Below are positions 24,966 through 34,098 of a stretch of 64,000 bases of DNA, piece by piece. Origin of the DNA: Roseomonas sp. OT10 (GTDB lineage: Bacteria > Pseudomonadota > Alphaproteobacteria > Acetobacterales > Acetobacteraceae); contig NZ_CP087719.1 in the NCBI RefSeq assembly GCF_020991085.1, positions 372,001 to 436,000 on the forward strand, in the 5' to 3' direction. The position numbers were made by a program, and so were the translations under genes. Position 1 is the stretch's first letter, and each line of letters begins with the position of its first letter. The notes under the pieces were generated by a model. The model saw only the letters and a program-made list of their open reading frames with translations, made no database searches and was not told the DNA's origin.

Positions 24966-25751
24966 ATGCGCGGTCTGGCGGGCAAGCGCGTGCTGATCAC
25001 CGGGGCGTCGCAGGGGATTGGACTCGCCGTCGCGCGGCGCTTCGCGGCCGAGGGCGCGCGGGTGGCCGTCAGCGACCGCCAGGGCGGTCAGGCGCTGGAT
25101 GCGGCGCTGGCCTCGCTGCCGCCCGTGCCGATGGGGCCGCATCTTGCCCTGGGCGCCGACCTGGCCGATGGCGCGGCGGCCGAGAGGCTGGTGGCCGAGG
25201 CGATCGCCCGGCTCGGCGGGCTCGAGGTGCTGGTCAACAATGCCGGCTTCCAGGTGCCGCAGCCATCCGAGGCGGGCGACATGGCCGGCTTCGACGCCGT
25301 GCTGGCGGTGAACCTGCGGAGCCTCGTGATCTGCGCCAAGGCCGCCATCCGGCATTTCCTCGGCCATGATGGCGGCGTGGTGCTGAACACCTCCTCCGTC
25401 CACGAGGTGATCCCGAAGCCCGGCTACCTGGGCTACGCCGCCAGCAAGGCCGCCGTGGGCGCCGTCACCCGCACCCTGGCGCTGGAATTCGCCGGCCGCG
25501 GCATCCGGGTCAACGCCGTCGCGCCGGGCGCGACCGTCACGCCGATGAACGCCGCCTGGACCGGCGATCCCGCGGCCCGCGCCCGGGTAGAGGGACACAT
25601 CCCCATGCGCCGGCCCGCCACGCCGGAGGAGATCGCGGGCTGCTTCGCCTTCCTCGCCTCGGATGATGCGGCCTATGTCACCGGCCAGACGCTCTTCGCC
25701 GATGGCGGGCTGACCCTTTACCCGGAATTCGCGGAGAACTGGGCATCCTGA
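24966..25751 (+). CDS. SDR family oxidoreductase
   Basis: A 261-residue classical short-chain dehydrogenase. The cofactor loop is TGASQGIGLAVA, NNAG is present, the catalytic Ser is in NTSSVHEV, and Tyr/Lys in YLGYAASKAAVG. The C-terminal SDR tail is FLASDDAAYVTGQTLFADGG. An Asp after beta-2 (VSDRQGG) favours NAD over NADP. It resembles glucose 1-dehydrogenase or 3-oxoacyl reductase types; substrate unknown. The ATG is preceded by GGGGAGG. It stands between tRNA-Val and the CinA-like gene. Confidence 0.9.
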   Translation: MRGLAGKRVLITGASQGIGLAVARRFAAEGARVAVSDRQGGQALDAALASLPPVPMGPHLALGADLADGAAAERLVAEAIARLGGLEVLVNNAGFQVPQPSEAGDMAGFDAVLAVNLRSLVICAKAAIRHFLGHDGGVVLNTSSVHEVIPKPGYLGYAASKAAVGAVTRTLALEFAGRGIRVNAVAPGATVTPMNAAWTGDPAARARVEGHIPMRRPATPEEIAGCFAFLASDDAAYVTGQTLFADGGLTLYPEFAENWAS

Positions 25752-25805
25752 CGCGCCGGCCGCGCCCTTCCCGCGGGGCCGGGGTGCGCGCAGTATCGCG
25801 CCGCC

Positions 25806-26567
25806 ATGGCCGAAAACCCCACAGCCTGCCTGCTGATCATCGGCAACGAGGTCCTCTCGGGCCGCACCCGCGACGCCAACCTGCAGTTCCTCGCCACCCG
25901 CCTGGGCGAACTCGGCATCCCGCTGCGCGAGGTGCGGGTGATCCCGGACGTGCAGGAGACGATCGTGGAGACGGTGAACGCGGTGCGGCCGCGCTTCACC
26001 TATGTCTTCACCACCGGCGGCATCGGCCCGACGCATGACGACATCACCGCCGAATCCGTCGCCGCCGCCTTCGGCCTGCCCTGGGAACCCCACCCCGAGG
26101 CCTGGGCGCTGATGGCGGCGCACTACGAGAAGCAGGGCAGCGAGTTCAACGCCGCGCGCCAGCGCATGGCCACCATGCCGCGCGGTGCGACGCTGATTCC
26201 CAACCCCGTCTCGATCGCGCCGGGCTTCGTCATCGGCAACGTCCACGTCATGGCCGGCGTGCCGCGCATCATGCAGGCGATGTTCGACGCGCTGGCGCCC
26301 TCGCTGGTCGGCGGCACGCCGGTGCAGTCGCGCGCGGTGCATGCGACAGGGCTGCTGGAAGGAACGATCGCCGCCGGGCTGGGCGCGATCCAGGCGCGCT
26401 TCCCGGATCTCGATATCGGCTCCTACCCCTACTACCGCCCGGAGGGGAACGGCGTGGCCCTGGTGGCGAAGGGCACCGATCCCGCCCGTGCCGAGGCCGC
26501 GGCAGCGGAGATGAGCACGCTCATCCGCTCCATGGGGCTGGAGCCGGTGCCGGGCGAGCCAGGCTGA
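25806..26567 (+). CDS. CinA-like molybdopterin-binding domain protein
   Basis: A 253-residue MoaB/MogA-like fold as in the N-terminal half of CinA. Motifs: LLIIGNEVLSGRTRDANLQF and TTGGIGPTHDDITAE, plus the PGFVIGNVHVMAGVP loop. The C-terminal nicotinamide-nucleotide amidase domain of full CinA is absent, which is normal for this alphaproteobacterial short form. Exact biochemical role is unclear. It ends at mosaic repeat B. Confidence 0.9.
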   Translation: MAENPTACLLIIGNEVLSGRTRDANLQFLATRLGELGIPLREVRVIPDVQETIVETVNAVRPRFTYVFTTGGIGPTHDDITAESVAAAFGLPWEPHPEAWALMAAHYEKQGSEFNAARQRMATMPRGATLIPNPVSIAPGFVIGNVHVMAGVPRIMQAMFDALAPSLVGGTPVQSRAVHATGLLEGTIAAGLGAIQARFPDLDIGSYPYYRPEGNGVALVAKGTDPARAEAAAAEMSTLIRSMGLEPVPGEPG

Positions 26568-26672
26568 ACCCAGGGGCGGCATCCCGGACGTGGGGCGGCC
26601 GCGCCCTCCCTTCCGAGGCCCGCATCGCGGTCACGATCGCCCCGCGCGGATGATGCGGACGGCGGGGTGCCC

Positions 26673-27031
26673 GTGGCCCGGGGGCAAGGCTCTGCCTCGC
26701 CCCCGTACCCCCACTCCGCCAGGACCCTGCGGGCCCTGGACCCGATCAGCGCTGCCGCGGGACAGCTTAAGACGGGGTCGAGGCGCCGAGGAGCTATGCT
26801 CCTCGGCGGGTACGGCCGCCGCCCTCGCGGACGCCTTTGAAGCTTTTTGGGAGTCCCGCCTGTCCGCGCTCTGTCAGGGTTCAGACCGCAGGCTGACGGC
26901 AGCCGCGTAGAGCCAATTCCCAGCGGGGACCGGGGCCCGCTTGTGGCCCCGGCAGGGGAGGGTCTGGGAGGGGACAGCGTCCCCTCCCGGTCCACCGCCG
27001 GAACACGACAGCACGACAGGTCAGATCATCC
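26673..27031 (+). repeat. Mosaic hairpin repeat, copy B (convergent gap)
   Basis: A near-copy of copy A in the same orientation: GTGGCCCGGGGGCAAGG start, CCGAGGAGC-tat-GCTCCTCGG in the centre, CCGGGGCC/GGCCCCGG stem, GGAGGGGAC/GTCCCCTCC stem, and a gaacacgacagcacgacagg tail. It fills the gap between the CinA-like gene (plus) and the transglutaminase/DUF2126 gene (minus). Confidence 0.85.
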
Positions 27032-27084
27032 TGTCGTGGTCATGAGAGGTGACGGGGAGGCGGCGAAGCCTTCTCCCCGGGGGC

Positions 27085-30000
27085 TCACCGCACTGGCCGG
27101 CGCAGGTCCAGCGTGCGCGGCTGGTCCAGCGACACGGAGAGCGGCGGTTCCGTCATCGGCCCGGTGGTATGGCCGAAGGGCAGGAAGCGGATGCGGCGGC
27201 GCGCCTCCGCCTCGTTGGCGTTGACCGGCCGGGTCTCGTAGTTGCGGCCGCCGGGGTGGGAGACGTGATAGGTCATCCCGCCCAGCGAGCGCCCCGTCCA
27301 GCGGTCGTAGACGTCGAAGACCAGCGGCGTCTGCACGCCCACGGTGGGATGCAGCGACGATGGCGGGTTCCACGCCTTGAAGCGCACGCCGCCCACGTAC
27401 TCGCCCTGGCGCTGCGTCGCCGTCAGCGGGATGGCGCGGCCGTTGCAGGCGAGGACGTAGCGCTCGTCCACCCAGCCGCTGACCTTGGTCTGCACCCGCT
27501 CGGCCGAGCTGTCGACGTAGCGGACCGTGCCGCCGATCCCCGGCTCCTCGGCCAGGGTGTGCCAGGGCTCCAGCGCGTGGCGCAGCTCGACATTCGCGCC
27601 CATCACGGTCACGTCGCCGAACTTGGGGAAGCGGAACTCCAGGTGCGGGCGGAACCAGTCGGCGTCGAGCGGCGCGCCCAGCCCCTTCAGCTCCTCGATC
27701 GCGTCGCGGAAATCCTGCTCCACGAAGTGCGGCAGCATGAAGTCGTCGTGCAGCCGGGTGCCCCAGCGCACCAGGCGGCGCTCGTAGGGGCGCTCCCAGA
27801 AGGCGGCGAGGCAGGCGCGCGTCAGCAGGGTCTGCGCGGTCGCCATCTGGTGGTGCGGTGGCATCTCCAGCGCGCGGTACTCCACCAGGCCGAGCCGGCC
27901 CGAGCTGCTCTCGGGCGCGTACATCTTGTCGATGCAGAACTCGGTGCGGTGGGTGTTGCCCGTCATGTCCGCGAGGATGTTGCGGAACAGCCGGTCGGTC
28001 AGCCAGGGCGGGGTAGGGCGGTCCTTCGACACCTCGGCGAAGGCGATCTCCAGCTCGTTCACGCTGTCGCCACGGGCCTCGTCCACGCGCGGGTGCTGCG
28101 AGGAGGGGCCGATGAACAGGCCGCTGAACAGGTAGGAGAGGCTCGGATGGTTGTGCCAGAAGCCGACCATCGACTTCAGCAGGTCCGGCCGCCGCAGGAA
28201 GGGGCTGTCGGAGGGGCGCGCCGCCCCCATCACCACGTGGTTGCCGCCGCCGGTGCCGACATGGCGGCCGTCCAGCATGAACTTCTCGGCGATCAGCCCG
28301 GTCTGCCGCGCCTCCTCGTAGAGCTGCTCGGAGCGCTCCACATGCTCGCCCCAGCTCGACGACGGATGCACGTTCACCTCGATCACGCCCGGGTCGGGGG
28401 TGACGGAGAAGGAGAGCAGGCGCGGGTCACGCGGCGGCGGGTAGCCCTCCAGGAAGACCTTGCGGCCGAACTCGGCGGCCGTGTCCTCGATGGCGGCGCA
28501 GAGGTCGAGCCAGTCCTCCGCCTCGTAGAGCGGCGGGAAGAAGACGTGCAGCACGCCGTTGCGGGCCTCGACGGTCAGCGCGGTGCGGACAACGTCCGGC
28601 TCCTCGCGGTCCACCTCGGGGCGCCAGTCGGCGGCGGGCGGGGTGTAGCGGGGCCCGGCCTGCGCCACGCCCAGGCCCATCGCCGGGCCGTGCCCGCCGG
28701 CATTGCCGGGCAGGCCGCCGCGCGTCAGGGGCAGCGGGCCCAGCTCGCCGGCCATGGGGCCGTCCACCGGCCCGTCCTCCCGCAGCCGCTGGCCGAGCGG
28801 GCCGAAGGGCGCGGCGCCCGGGCCGGCATTGCCCGTGCCCACATGGCGCACCGGCTGCGCGCCGTGGCGCGGATGCGGCGGCAGGGCGCCGAGCGGGGCG
28901 AAGGGGTCGCGCTCCACCTCCAGCGGGCGCTTGCCGTCGCTGACCCAGGGGAGGGATTGCAGCGGCAGGCGGAAGCCGATGGCGCTGTCGCCGGGCACCA
29001 GGAAGATGTGGTCGCCGCGCATGAACCAGCGGCCGGACTGCCAGCGCTTGACGCCGTCCATCCAGATGCGCCGGATCGGCAGGACGCTGCCGACCTCGGC
29101 GTTCAGCCCTTGGCCGTAGACGCGGGCGAGGCGGTCGCGCTCCAGCGGGTCCTTGAGCTTGGCGTCCTCGACGATGACGTTGGCCGGCAGGCGGTGCTCC
29201 CGCCAGAGGTAGTAGTGGATGTCCTCGTAGGCGCCCTGCACCAGGGAGGGGTCCACCTGCAGCCGCTCCGCCAGCGCCCGGCCGAAGCGCTTGGCGTCCT
29301 CGGCCGTGGCGTCGTCGCGGTCGTCGTCGGAGGCCAGGAGGGAATGGTCGGTCCAGACCGGCTCGCCATCCTTGCGCCAGTGGCAGTGCAGCGCCCAGCG
29401 GGGCAGCTGCTCGCCCGGATAGTGCTTGCCCACCGTGTGCTGGAGGACCATCCCCGGCGACCAGAGCTTCGCCAGGCGGCGGATCAGGCGGCCGGCATAG
29501 GCGCGCTTGGTCGGGCCCAGCGCGTCCGTGTTCCATTCCGGCGCGTCCATGTCGTCGGCGGCGATGAAGGTCGGCTCGCCGCCCATGGTCAGGCGCATGT
29601 CGCCGGCGTTCAGCCGGACGTCCACCGCCCGGCCGGCGGCCAGGATGTCCTGCCAGTCCTGCTCCTCGTAGGGCCGGGTGGTGCGCGGGGTCTCCGCCAC
29701 GCGCGTCACCGACATCTCGAAGCCGAACTCGGTCTCCGCCTTCTCCAGCAGCCCGCTGATCGGCGCGGCGGAGGAGGGCTCCGGGGTCGCGGCCAGCGGG
29801 ATGTGGCCCTCGCCGGTCAGCAGGCCGGAGGTGGCGTCGAGCCCGACCCAGCCGGCGCCGGGGAGGTAGACCTCCGCCCAGGCGTGCAGGTCGGTGAAGT
29901 CGGCGGACGGCCCCTCCGGCCCGGTCACCGGCTTCACGTCGGCGGTGAGCTGGATCAGGTAGCCCGAGACGAAGCGCGCGGCGAAGCCCAGGTTGCGGAG

Positions 30001-30570
30001 AAGCTGCACCAGCACCCAGGCGCTGTCGCGGCAGGAGCCCTTGGCGTGGCCCAGCGTCTCCTCGGGGGTCCAGACGCCCGGCTCCATGCGGACGATGTAG
30101 GCGATCCGCTCCTGCACCCGGCGGTTGAGGTCCACCAGGAAGTTGACCGTGTGGTGCTCCCCCTTGGGCAGCCCGTCGATCAGCCCCTGGAGCAGCGGGC
30201 CCGGCGTCTCGCAGCGGCGGTAGGGCGCCAGCTCCTCGGCGAGGACGGGGTCATAGGCGAAGGGGAAGGTCTCCGCCTCCGGCTCCAGGAAGAAGTCGAA
30301 GGGGTTGATCGTGGCCATGTCGGCCACGAGGTCCACCGTCACGTCGAAATGCGTCACCCGCTCCGGGAAGACCACCCGCGCCTGGAAGTTCCCCGAGGGG
30401 TCCTGCATCCAGTTGATGAAGTGCGGCCTGGGCTCGATCTTCAGCGCATAGGAGACGATCGGCGTCCGCGCGTGCTGGGCCGGCCGCAGCCGGATCGTCT
30501 GCGCCCCCAGGGTGATCGGGCGGTCGTACTTGTAGGTCGTGCGGTGGTGCAGCGCGACGTGCAGCGTCAT
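27085..30570 (-). CDS. Large transglutaminase-like protein with DUF2126
   Basis: A 1161-residue protein. The N-terminal bacterial transglutaminase-type domain (residues 1-300) has the Cys in AKGSCRDSAWVLVQL, His in DLHAWAEVYLPG and Asp in VGLDATSGLLTG. It is followed by the long DUF2126 region, seen by its size and motifs such as GGEPTFIAADDMDAPEWN and GTGGGNHVVMGA. Such proteins usually pair with alpha-E and circularly permuted ATP-grasp proteins and are proposed to act in peptide ligation or cleavage; those partners are not next to it here. I start at MTLHVALHHRTTYKYDRP, the family's normal N-terminus, 23 codons inside the open frame. No signal peptide is seen. A Gly/Pro-rich linker lies near residues 560-640. 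Confidence 0.92.
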   Translation of the reverse strand: MTLHVALHHRTTYKYDRPITLGAQTIRLRPAQHARTPIVSYALKIEPRPHFINWMQDPSGNFQARVVFPERVTHFDVTVDLVADMATINPFDFFLEPEAETFPFAYDPVLAEELAPYRRCETPGPLLQGLIDGLPKGEHHTVNFLVDLNRRVQERIAYIVRMEPGVWTPEETLGHAKGSCRDSAWVLVQLLRNLGFAARFVSGYLIQLTADVKPVTGPEGPSADFTDLHAWAEVYLPGAGWVGLDATSGLLTGEGHIPLAATPEPSSAAPISGLLEKAETEFGFEMSVTRVAETPRTTRPYEEQDWQDILAAGRAVDVRLNAGDMRLTMGGEPTFIAADDMDAPEWNTDALGPTKRAYAGRLIRRLAKLWSPGMVLQHTVGKHYPGEQLPRWALHCHWRKDGEPVWTDHSLLASDDDRDDATAEDAKRFGRALAERLQVDPSLVQGAYEDIHYYLWREHRLPANVIVEDAKLKDPLERDRLARVYGQGLNAEVGSVLPIRRIWMDGVKRWQSGRWFMRGDHIFLVPGDSAIGFRLPLQSLPWVSDGKRPLEVERDPFAPLGALPPHPRHGAQPVRHVGTGNAGPGAAPFGPLGQRLREDGPVDGPMAGELGPLPLTRGGLPGNAGGHGPAMGLGVAQAGPRYTPPAADWRPEVDREEPDVVRTALTVEARNGVLHVFFPPLYEAEDWLDLCAAIEDTAAEFGRKVFLEGYPPPRDPRLLSFSVTPDPGVIEVNVHPSSSWGEHVERSEQLYEEARQTGLIAEKFMLDGRHVGTGGGNHVVMGAARPSDSPFLRRPDLLKSMVGFWHNHPSLSYLFSGLFIGPSSQHPRVDEARGDSVNELEIAFAEVSKDRPTPPWLTDRLFRNILADMTGNTHRTEFCIDKMYAPESSSGRLGLVEYRALEMPPHHQMATAQTLLTRACLAAFWERPYERRLVRWGTRLHDDFMLPHFVEQDFRDAIEELKGLGAPLDADWFRPHLEFRFPKFGDVTVMGANVELRHALEPWHTLAEEPGIGGTVRYVDSSAERVQTKVSGWVDERYVLACNGRAIPLTATQRQGEYVGGVRFKAWNPPSSLHPTVGVQTPLVFDVYDRWTGRSLGGMTYHVSHPGGRNYETRPVNANEAEARRRIRFLPFGHTTGPMTEPPLSVSLDQPRTLDLRRPVR

Positions 30571-30718
30571 GGGACGGGGCTCTTGGGCGCAATTCGGGGG
30601 GAAGGCGCAAGTTGATCGAAACGACCACGGCTTGTCCACGCATCGTGTGGGCGCGGCTGCATCCCGTCTGGCGCGGGCGGGGGCGCCGCAGGCTGCCCCG
30701 CGGCGGCGTGGCCGCCGT

Positions 30719-31267
30719 TCAGCCCAGATTCGCGTGCCGCGCCGCCAGGCCGGACATTTCCTGACCGGCCCGCGCCGCTAGCCGCCGGATCAGCAGGTCG
30801 CCGAACAACCAGAGCGCCAGCTCGTACTGCCCGCCCATCGGCAGCGTGGAGGGCACCGGCGCCCCGTCGCCTTCCCAGGCCTGGGCCGGCAGGCGCAGAA
30901 CGAGGTCGGCCGCATCCAGGGCCGGCCCGGCGGCCGCGGCGGTCAGCACGGCCCGCTGCACGCCCAGCGGCCCGGCCTGGCGCAGCAGCGCCACCGCCCG
31001 CGGCAGGTCGCCGCGCGAGGCGTTGACCAGCAGCAGATCGCCCGGCCGCAGCGGCGGGACGGTCACATCCCCCAGCCAGTGCGCGTCGCGGCCCGACTGG
31101 TGCAGCCGCATCGCCAGCGCCTGCAACGCCAGCCCGGCCCGCCCGGCGCCCCAGAGGAGGAGGCGCGGCGCCGCCTCGACGGCCTCCACCGCGGCGTCCA
31201 GCGTCCCGGCCGGCAGGCGGGCGAAGACGCCGTGCAGCTCATCCAGCCAGGGGCCGACATCGCTCAC
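30719..31267 (-). CDS. SIS-domain sugar-phosphate isomerase, 6-phospho-3-hexuloisomerase-like
   Basis: A 182-residue SIS-fold protein. WGAGRAGLALQALAMRLHQSG matches the phosphate-binding and FAMRL region of HxlB, PMGGQYELALWL the conserved later motif, and the chain ends RHANLG (HANLE in HxlB). HxlB isomerises 3-hexulose-6-phosphate to fructose-6-phosphate in formaldehyde fixation. The usual partner, hexulose-phosphate synthase, is absent. It starts with GTG overlapping the TGA of the ABC ATPase, so it is the last gene of an IclR-ATPase-isomerase operon. Its substrate here may be another phosphosugar. Confidence 0.75.
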   Translation of the reverse strand: MSDVGPWLDELHGVFARLPAGTLDAAVEAVEAAPRLLLWGAGRAGLALQALAMRLHQSGRDAHWLGDVTVPPLRPGDLLLVNASRGDLPRAVALLRQAGPLGVQRAVLTAAAAGPALDAADLVLRLPAQAWEGDGAPVPSTLPMGGQYELALWLFGDLLIRRLAARAGQEMSGLAARHANLG

Positions 31268-32043
31268 GCGGCCGCCGCCCCGTGCAGCACCCCGCGCGCC
31301 AGGAACAGCTCCGTCACCTCCTCCACGGCGGCGAGGAAGCGCGGGTCGCGGCGGGCGGCGAGGCCGCGCGGGCGGGGCAGGTCGATGGTCAGCAGCCGGT
31401 CGATGCGGCCCGGGCGCGGCGACATCACCGCGACCCGGTCGGCCAGCAGCACCGCCTCGTCCACGCTGTGGGTGATGAACAGCACGGTCTTGCGCCCCGC
31501 CATCCACAGCGCCTCCAGGTCCAGCCGCATCTGCTCGCGCGTCAGCGCGTCCAGCGCGCCGAAGGGCTCGTCCATCAGGATCAGCGGCGGGTCGTGCAGC
31601 AGGGCGCGGGCGATCGAGGCGCGCTGGCGCATGCCGCCCGAGAGCTCGTGCGGGTGGCGGTCGGCGAAGTCCGCCAGCCCCACCTGGCGCAGCAGGGCCA
31701 TGGCGCGGTCGCGATGGGCCGCCTCGTCCAGGCCGCGGATGCCTGCCTGGAACAGCACGTTGCCGAGCACGGTGCGCCATTCCAGCAGCACGGGCTGCTG
31801 GAAGACGATGCCGACCTCCGTCACCGGCTTCGTCACCGGCCGGCCCTGCACCTCCACCCGGCCGGTGGAGGCGGGCAGCAGCCCCGCCACCAGCCGCAGC
31901 AGGGTGGACTTGCCGCAGCCCGAGGGGCCGACCACGGCCAGGAACTCCCCCTGCGGCACATCGAGGTCGAGGGAGTCGAGGGCCAGCGTCTCGCCGGACC
32001 TCGTGTGGAAGCGTCGCGAGACGCCCTCCAGGCGGATACTCAC
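31264..32043 (-). CDS. ABC transporter ATP-binding protein (NitT/TauT type)
   Basis: A 259-residue ATPase: Walker A GPSGCGKST, Q-loop IVFQQPVLLEW, signature LSGGMRQRASIARAL, Walker B LILMDEPFGALDALT, H-loop FITHSVDEAVLLADR. Together these are typical of SsuB/TauB importers. It starts with GTG overlapping the IclR stop and ends overlapping the isomerase start, so the three are tightly coupled. Its permease and binding protein are encoded on the opposite strand, beyond the IclR gene. Confidence 0.92.
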   Translation of the reverse strand: MSIRLEGVSRRFHTRSGETLALDSLDLDVPQGEFLAVVGPSGCGKSTLLRLVAGLLPASTGRVEVQGRPVTKPVTEVGIVFQQPVLLEWRTVLGNVLFQAGIRGLDEAAHRDRAMALLRQVGLADFADRHPHELSGGMRQRASIARALLHDPPLILMDEPFGALDALTREQMRLDLEALWMAGRKTVLFITHSVDEAVLLADRVAVMSPRPGRIDRLLTIDLPRPRGLAARRDPRFLAAVEEVTELFLARGVLHGAAAA

Positions 32044-32840
32044 GCGGTTTCCTCCACGGTTCTCGTCGTGTCCTGTCGCGGCGCCGGCCAAGCGCGGCCG
32101 AGATCGGTGGCGGCGGCGAGCAGCAGCGCCGCCAGCTCGGGATGGCGCGCGGGCGGCAGGCGCACCAGCGGCCCGGCGATGGAGAGGGTGGCCACCGCCG
32201 GCCCCGGCCCCGCGCGCACCGGCACGGCCAGGGCGGCGACGCCCGCCTCCGCCTCCTCGACCGCCAGGGCCCAGCCGCGCGCCCGCACCGTCTCCAGCTC
32301 CCGCGCCAGGGTGGCGGCATCCGCCACGGCGCGCGGGCCCGGCCCGCCCAGCCCCAGCCCGGCGCGACCGGCGATGGCGAGCGCCGCCCCGGGCTCCAGC
32401 GTCGAGAGCCAGGCCTTGCCGTTGGCGGTGGCGTGCGGCGAGACGTCGTCCGTCATCGCCGGCTGGTAGATCAGCCCCGGCGGCGCGCCCTGGGCCTGAG
32501 CCAGCCAGACCAGCCGGTCCGGCAGGGCCAGCGCGGCGCGGGCCAGCTCCCGGCTGCCGGCGGCGATGCGGTCCAGCACCGCGCGCGAGAGGTCCGGCAG
32601 GCCGGAGGCGTGCAGCACGCGCTGGGTCACCAGCGGCAGGCGGTGCGCGAGGCGATAGGCGCCGCCCTCCGCCTGCTCCACCCAGCCCAGCCGGGCGAGT
32701 TCCGTCAGCAGCCGGTGCGCCGCGACCTTGGGCATGTCGAGCGTCCGGGCGAGGTCGGAGAGGCGCAGCCCGCCGGGATGGGCGGAGAGCAGCTCCACCA
32801 CCTCGACGCAGCGTTCCAGCAGGCCCTTGACGAGACGCAT
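32040..32840 (-). CDS. IclR family transcriptional regulator
   Basis: A 266-residue regulator. The winged helix covers residues 1-65 (VEVVELLSAHPGGLRLSDLARTL), with recognition helix KVAAHRLLTELARLGWV, followed by the IclR effector domain (SPHATANGKAWLSTL is the usual landmark). I start at the ATG giving MRLVKGLLERCVEV; the upstream TTG start would place a 17-bp palindrome inside the gene. It lies at the junction of two divergent arms of one ABC system and most likely controls both. Confidence 0.9.
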   Translation of the reverse strand: MRLVKGLLERCVEVVELLSAHPGGLRLSDLARTLDMPKVAAHRLLTELARLGWVEQAEGGAYRLAHRLPLVTQRVLHASGLPDLSRAVLDRIAAGSRELARAALALPDRLVWLAQAQGAPPGLIYQPAMTDDVSPHATANGKAWLSTLEPGAALAIAGRAGLGLGGPGPRAVADAATLARELETVRARGWALAVEEAEAGVAALAVPVRAGPGPAVATLSIAGPLVRLPPARHPELAALLLAAATDLGRAWPAPRQDTTRTVEETA

Positions 32841-32844
32841 CCTG

Positions 32845-32861
32845 ACGGAACACTGTTCCGT
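32845..32861. promoter_or_regulatory. 17-bp palindromic operator between iclR-type gene and permease
   Basis: ACGGAACA-C-TGTTCCGT is a perfect palindrome with 8-base arms, 4 bases upstream of the IclR start and 29 bases before the divergent permease start. Position and symmetry suit binding of the IclR dimer. An adjacent TTAACG may be part of a promoter. Confidence 0.6.
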
Positions 32862-32890
32862 TAACGAGGGAACGGTCAAGGGGCAGCATC

Positions 32891-33748
32891 ATGGGCGCTG
32901 CGCAGCAGCTCGCCGGCACGCCGGCCGGCACCGGGGCGACCCGGAGGCCCGGCGCAACCCAGGGCTCCCGGCGCCTTGCCGGCAGCGCGCGCGTGGCGCT
33001 GGCCTTCCTGGCGCTGCTGCTCGTGTGGGAGGCGGCGGTCCGCCTCCTCGCCATCCCGGAATACATCCTGCCCGCCCCCAGCCGCGTGCTGATCGACGCC
33101 TCGGGCCGCTGGCGCTCCCTGCTGGAGGCGGCGGCCTTCACCGTGCAGCCGATGCTGCTGGGCTATGCCGTCGCCGTGGTGGCGGGGGTGGCGATCGCGC
33201 TGTCCATCGCCTTCTCCGACGCCGCGCGGCAGGTCGCCTATCCGCTGCTGGTCTTCCTGCAGATCGTGCCGAAGATCGCGGTGGCGCCGCTCTTCATCAT
33301 CTGGTTCGGCTTCGGGCTGATGCCGAAGGTGCTGCTGGTCTTCCTGCTCTCCTTCTTCCCGGTGGTGGTCAGCGCCCTCCAGGCCTTCCGCTCGCTGGAG
33401 CCGGAGGTGGCGGAGCTGCTCCGCTCCTCGGGCGCCTCCCGCTGGCGCGCCTTCCGGATGGTGCAGCTTCCGGCCGCCCTGCCCACCCTCTTCGCCGGGC
33501 TGAAGGTCGCGGCCGCGCTCGCCGCCACCGCCGCGGTGGTGGCGGAGTTCGTCGCCTCCGACCGCGGCCTCGGCTACCTGCTGCTGGAATACAACGGCAA
33601 TCTCGACACCCCGATGGCCTTCGCCGCCATCGCCGTGCTCACCGCCCTCGGCCTCGCCCTCTACGGCGCCGTCGAGCTGGCCGAGCGCGCCGCCATCCCC
33701 TGGCACGTCTCCCGCCGCCGGGCGGAGGGCGAGGTGCCTGGGCTGTGA
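32891..33748 (+). CDS. ABC transporter permease (NitT/TauT type)
   Basis: A 285-residue inner-membrane protein with about six transmembrane segments. The ATPase-contact loop is EAA-like (ELLRSSGASRWRAFRMVQLPAALP), and the family motif VPKIAVAPLFIIWFGFG is present. The first 30 residues are a variable cytosolic tail. It pairs with the ATPase across the IclR gene and with the binding protein 350 bases downstream. Confidence 0.92.
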   Translation: MGAAQQLAGTPAGTGATRRPGATQGSRRLAGSARVALAFLALLLVWEAAVRLLAIPEYILPAPSRVLIDASGRWRSLLEAAAFTVQPMLLGYAVAVVAGVAIALSIAFSDAARQVAYPLLVFLQIVPKIAVAPLFIIWFGFGLMPKVLLVFLLSFFPVVVSALQAFRSLEPEVAELLRSSGASRWRAFRMVQLPAALPTLFAGLKVAAALAATAAVVAEFVASDRGLGYLLLEYNGNLDTPMAFAAIAVLTALGLALYGAVELAERAAIPWHVSRRRAEGEVPGL

Positions 33749-33749
33749 G

Positions 33750-34082
33750 CGTCGCGCCCGGCCCCCGGGGGAGGCGCCGCCTCCCCCGATACCCCCTCCG
33801 CCGGGGCCACAAGCTGGCCCCGGACCCCGCTGGGCGTTGGCTCGGGCGGACGCGGCCTGCCTCCGGGCTGATCCCGGCGGGAGCGCGGACAGGCGGGGCG
33901 CCAATCAGCGTCTTCGAGAGCAGCGAGCGTGGCGACGTGGCCCGCCGAGGAGCATGGCTCCTCGGCGCGACCCCGACGCAGCGCGCGGATGAACGGAAGG
34001 TCCAGGAAACTCAGTTTCCTGGCGGATAGGGGGTATCGGGGGAAAGGCAGGGCCTTTCCCCCGGGGAACGAGAACCGACGCA
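33750..34082 (-). repeat. Divergent mosaic hairpin repeat F
   Basis: This shares the module order of the canonical repeats read in reverse: GGGGAGGCGCCGCCTCCCC hairpin, GGCCACAAGCTGGCC, a 'gcggacaggcgggg' block, the CCGAGGAGC-atg-GCTCCTCGG hairpin, and a final ggcagggcctttcccccg block. Identity to copies A-E is only moderate. It fills the 350 bases between the permease and binding-protein genes, which run in the same direction, and may give the latter its own transcription signals. Confidence 0.6.
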
Positions 34083-34098
34083 AGGGAGGGAACACGAC

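Noticed and set aside
27049-30615. A 1188-codon plus-strand frame opposite the transglutaminase/DUF2126 gene
   Set aside because: Composition is His/Arg/Val-Gly-rich shadow sequence. The minus-strand protein has catalytic motifs and the right family length.
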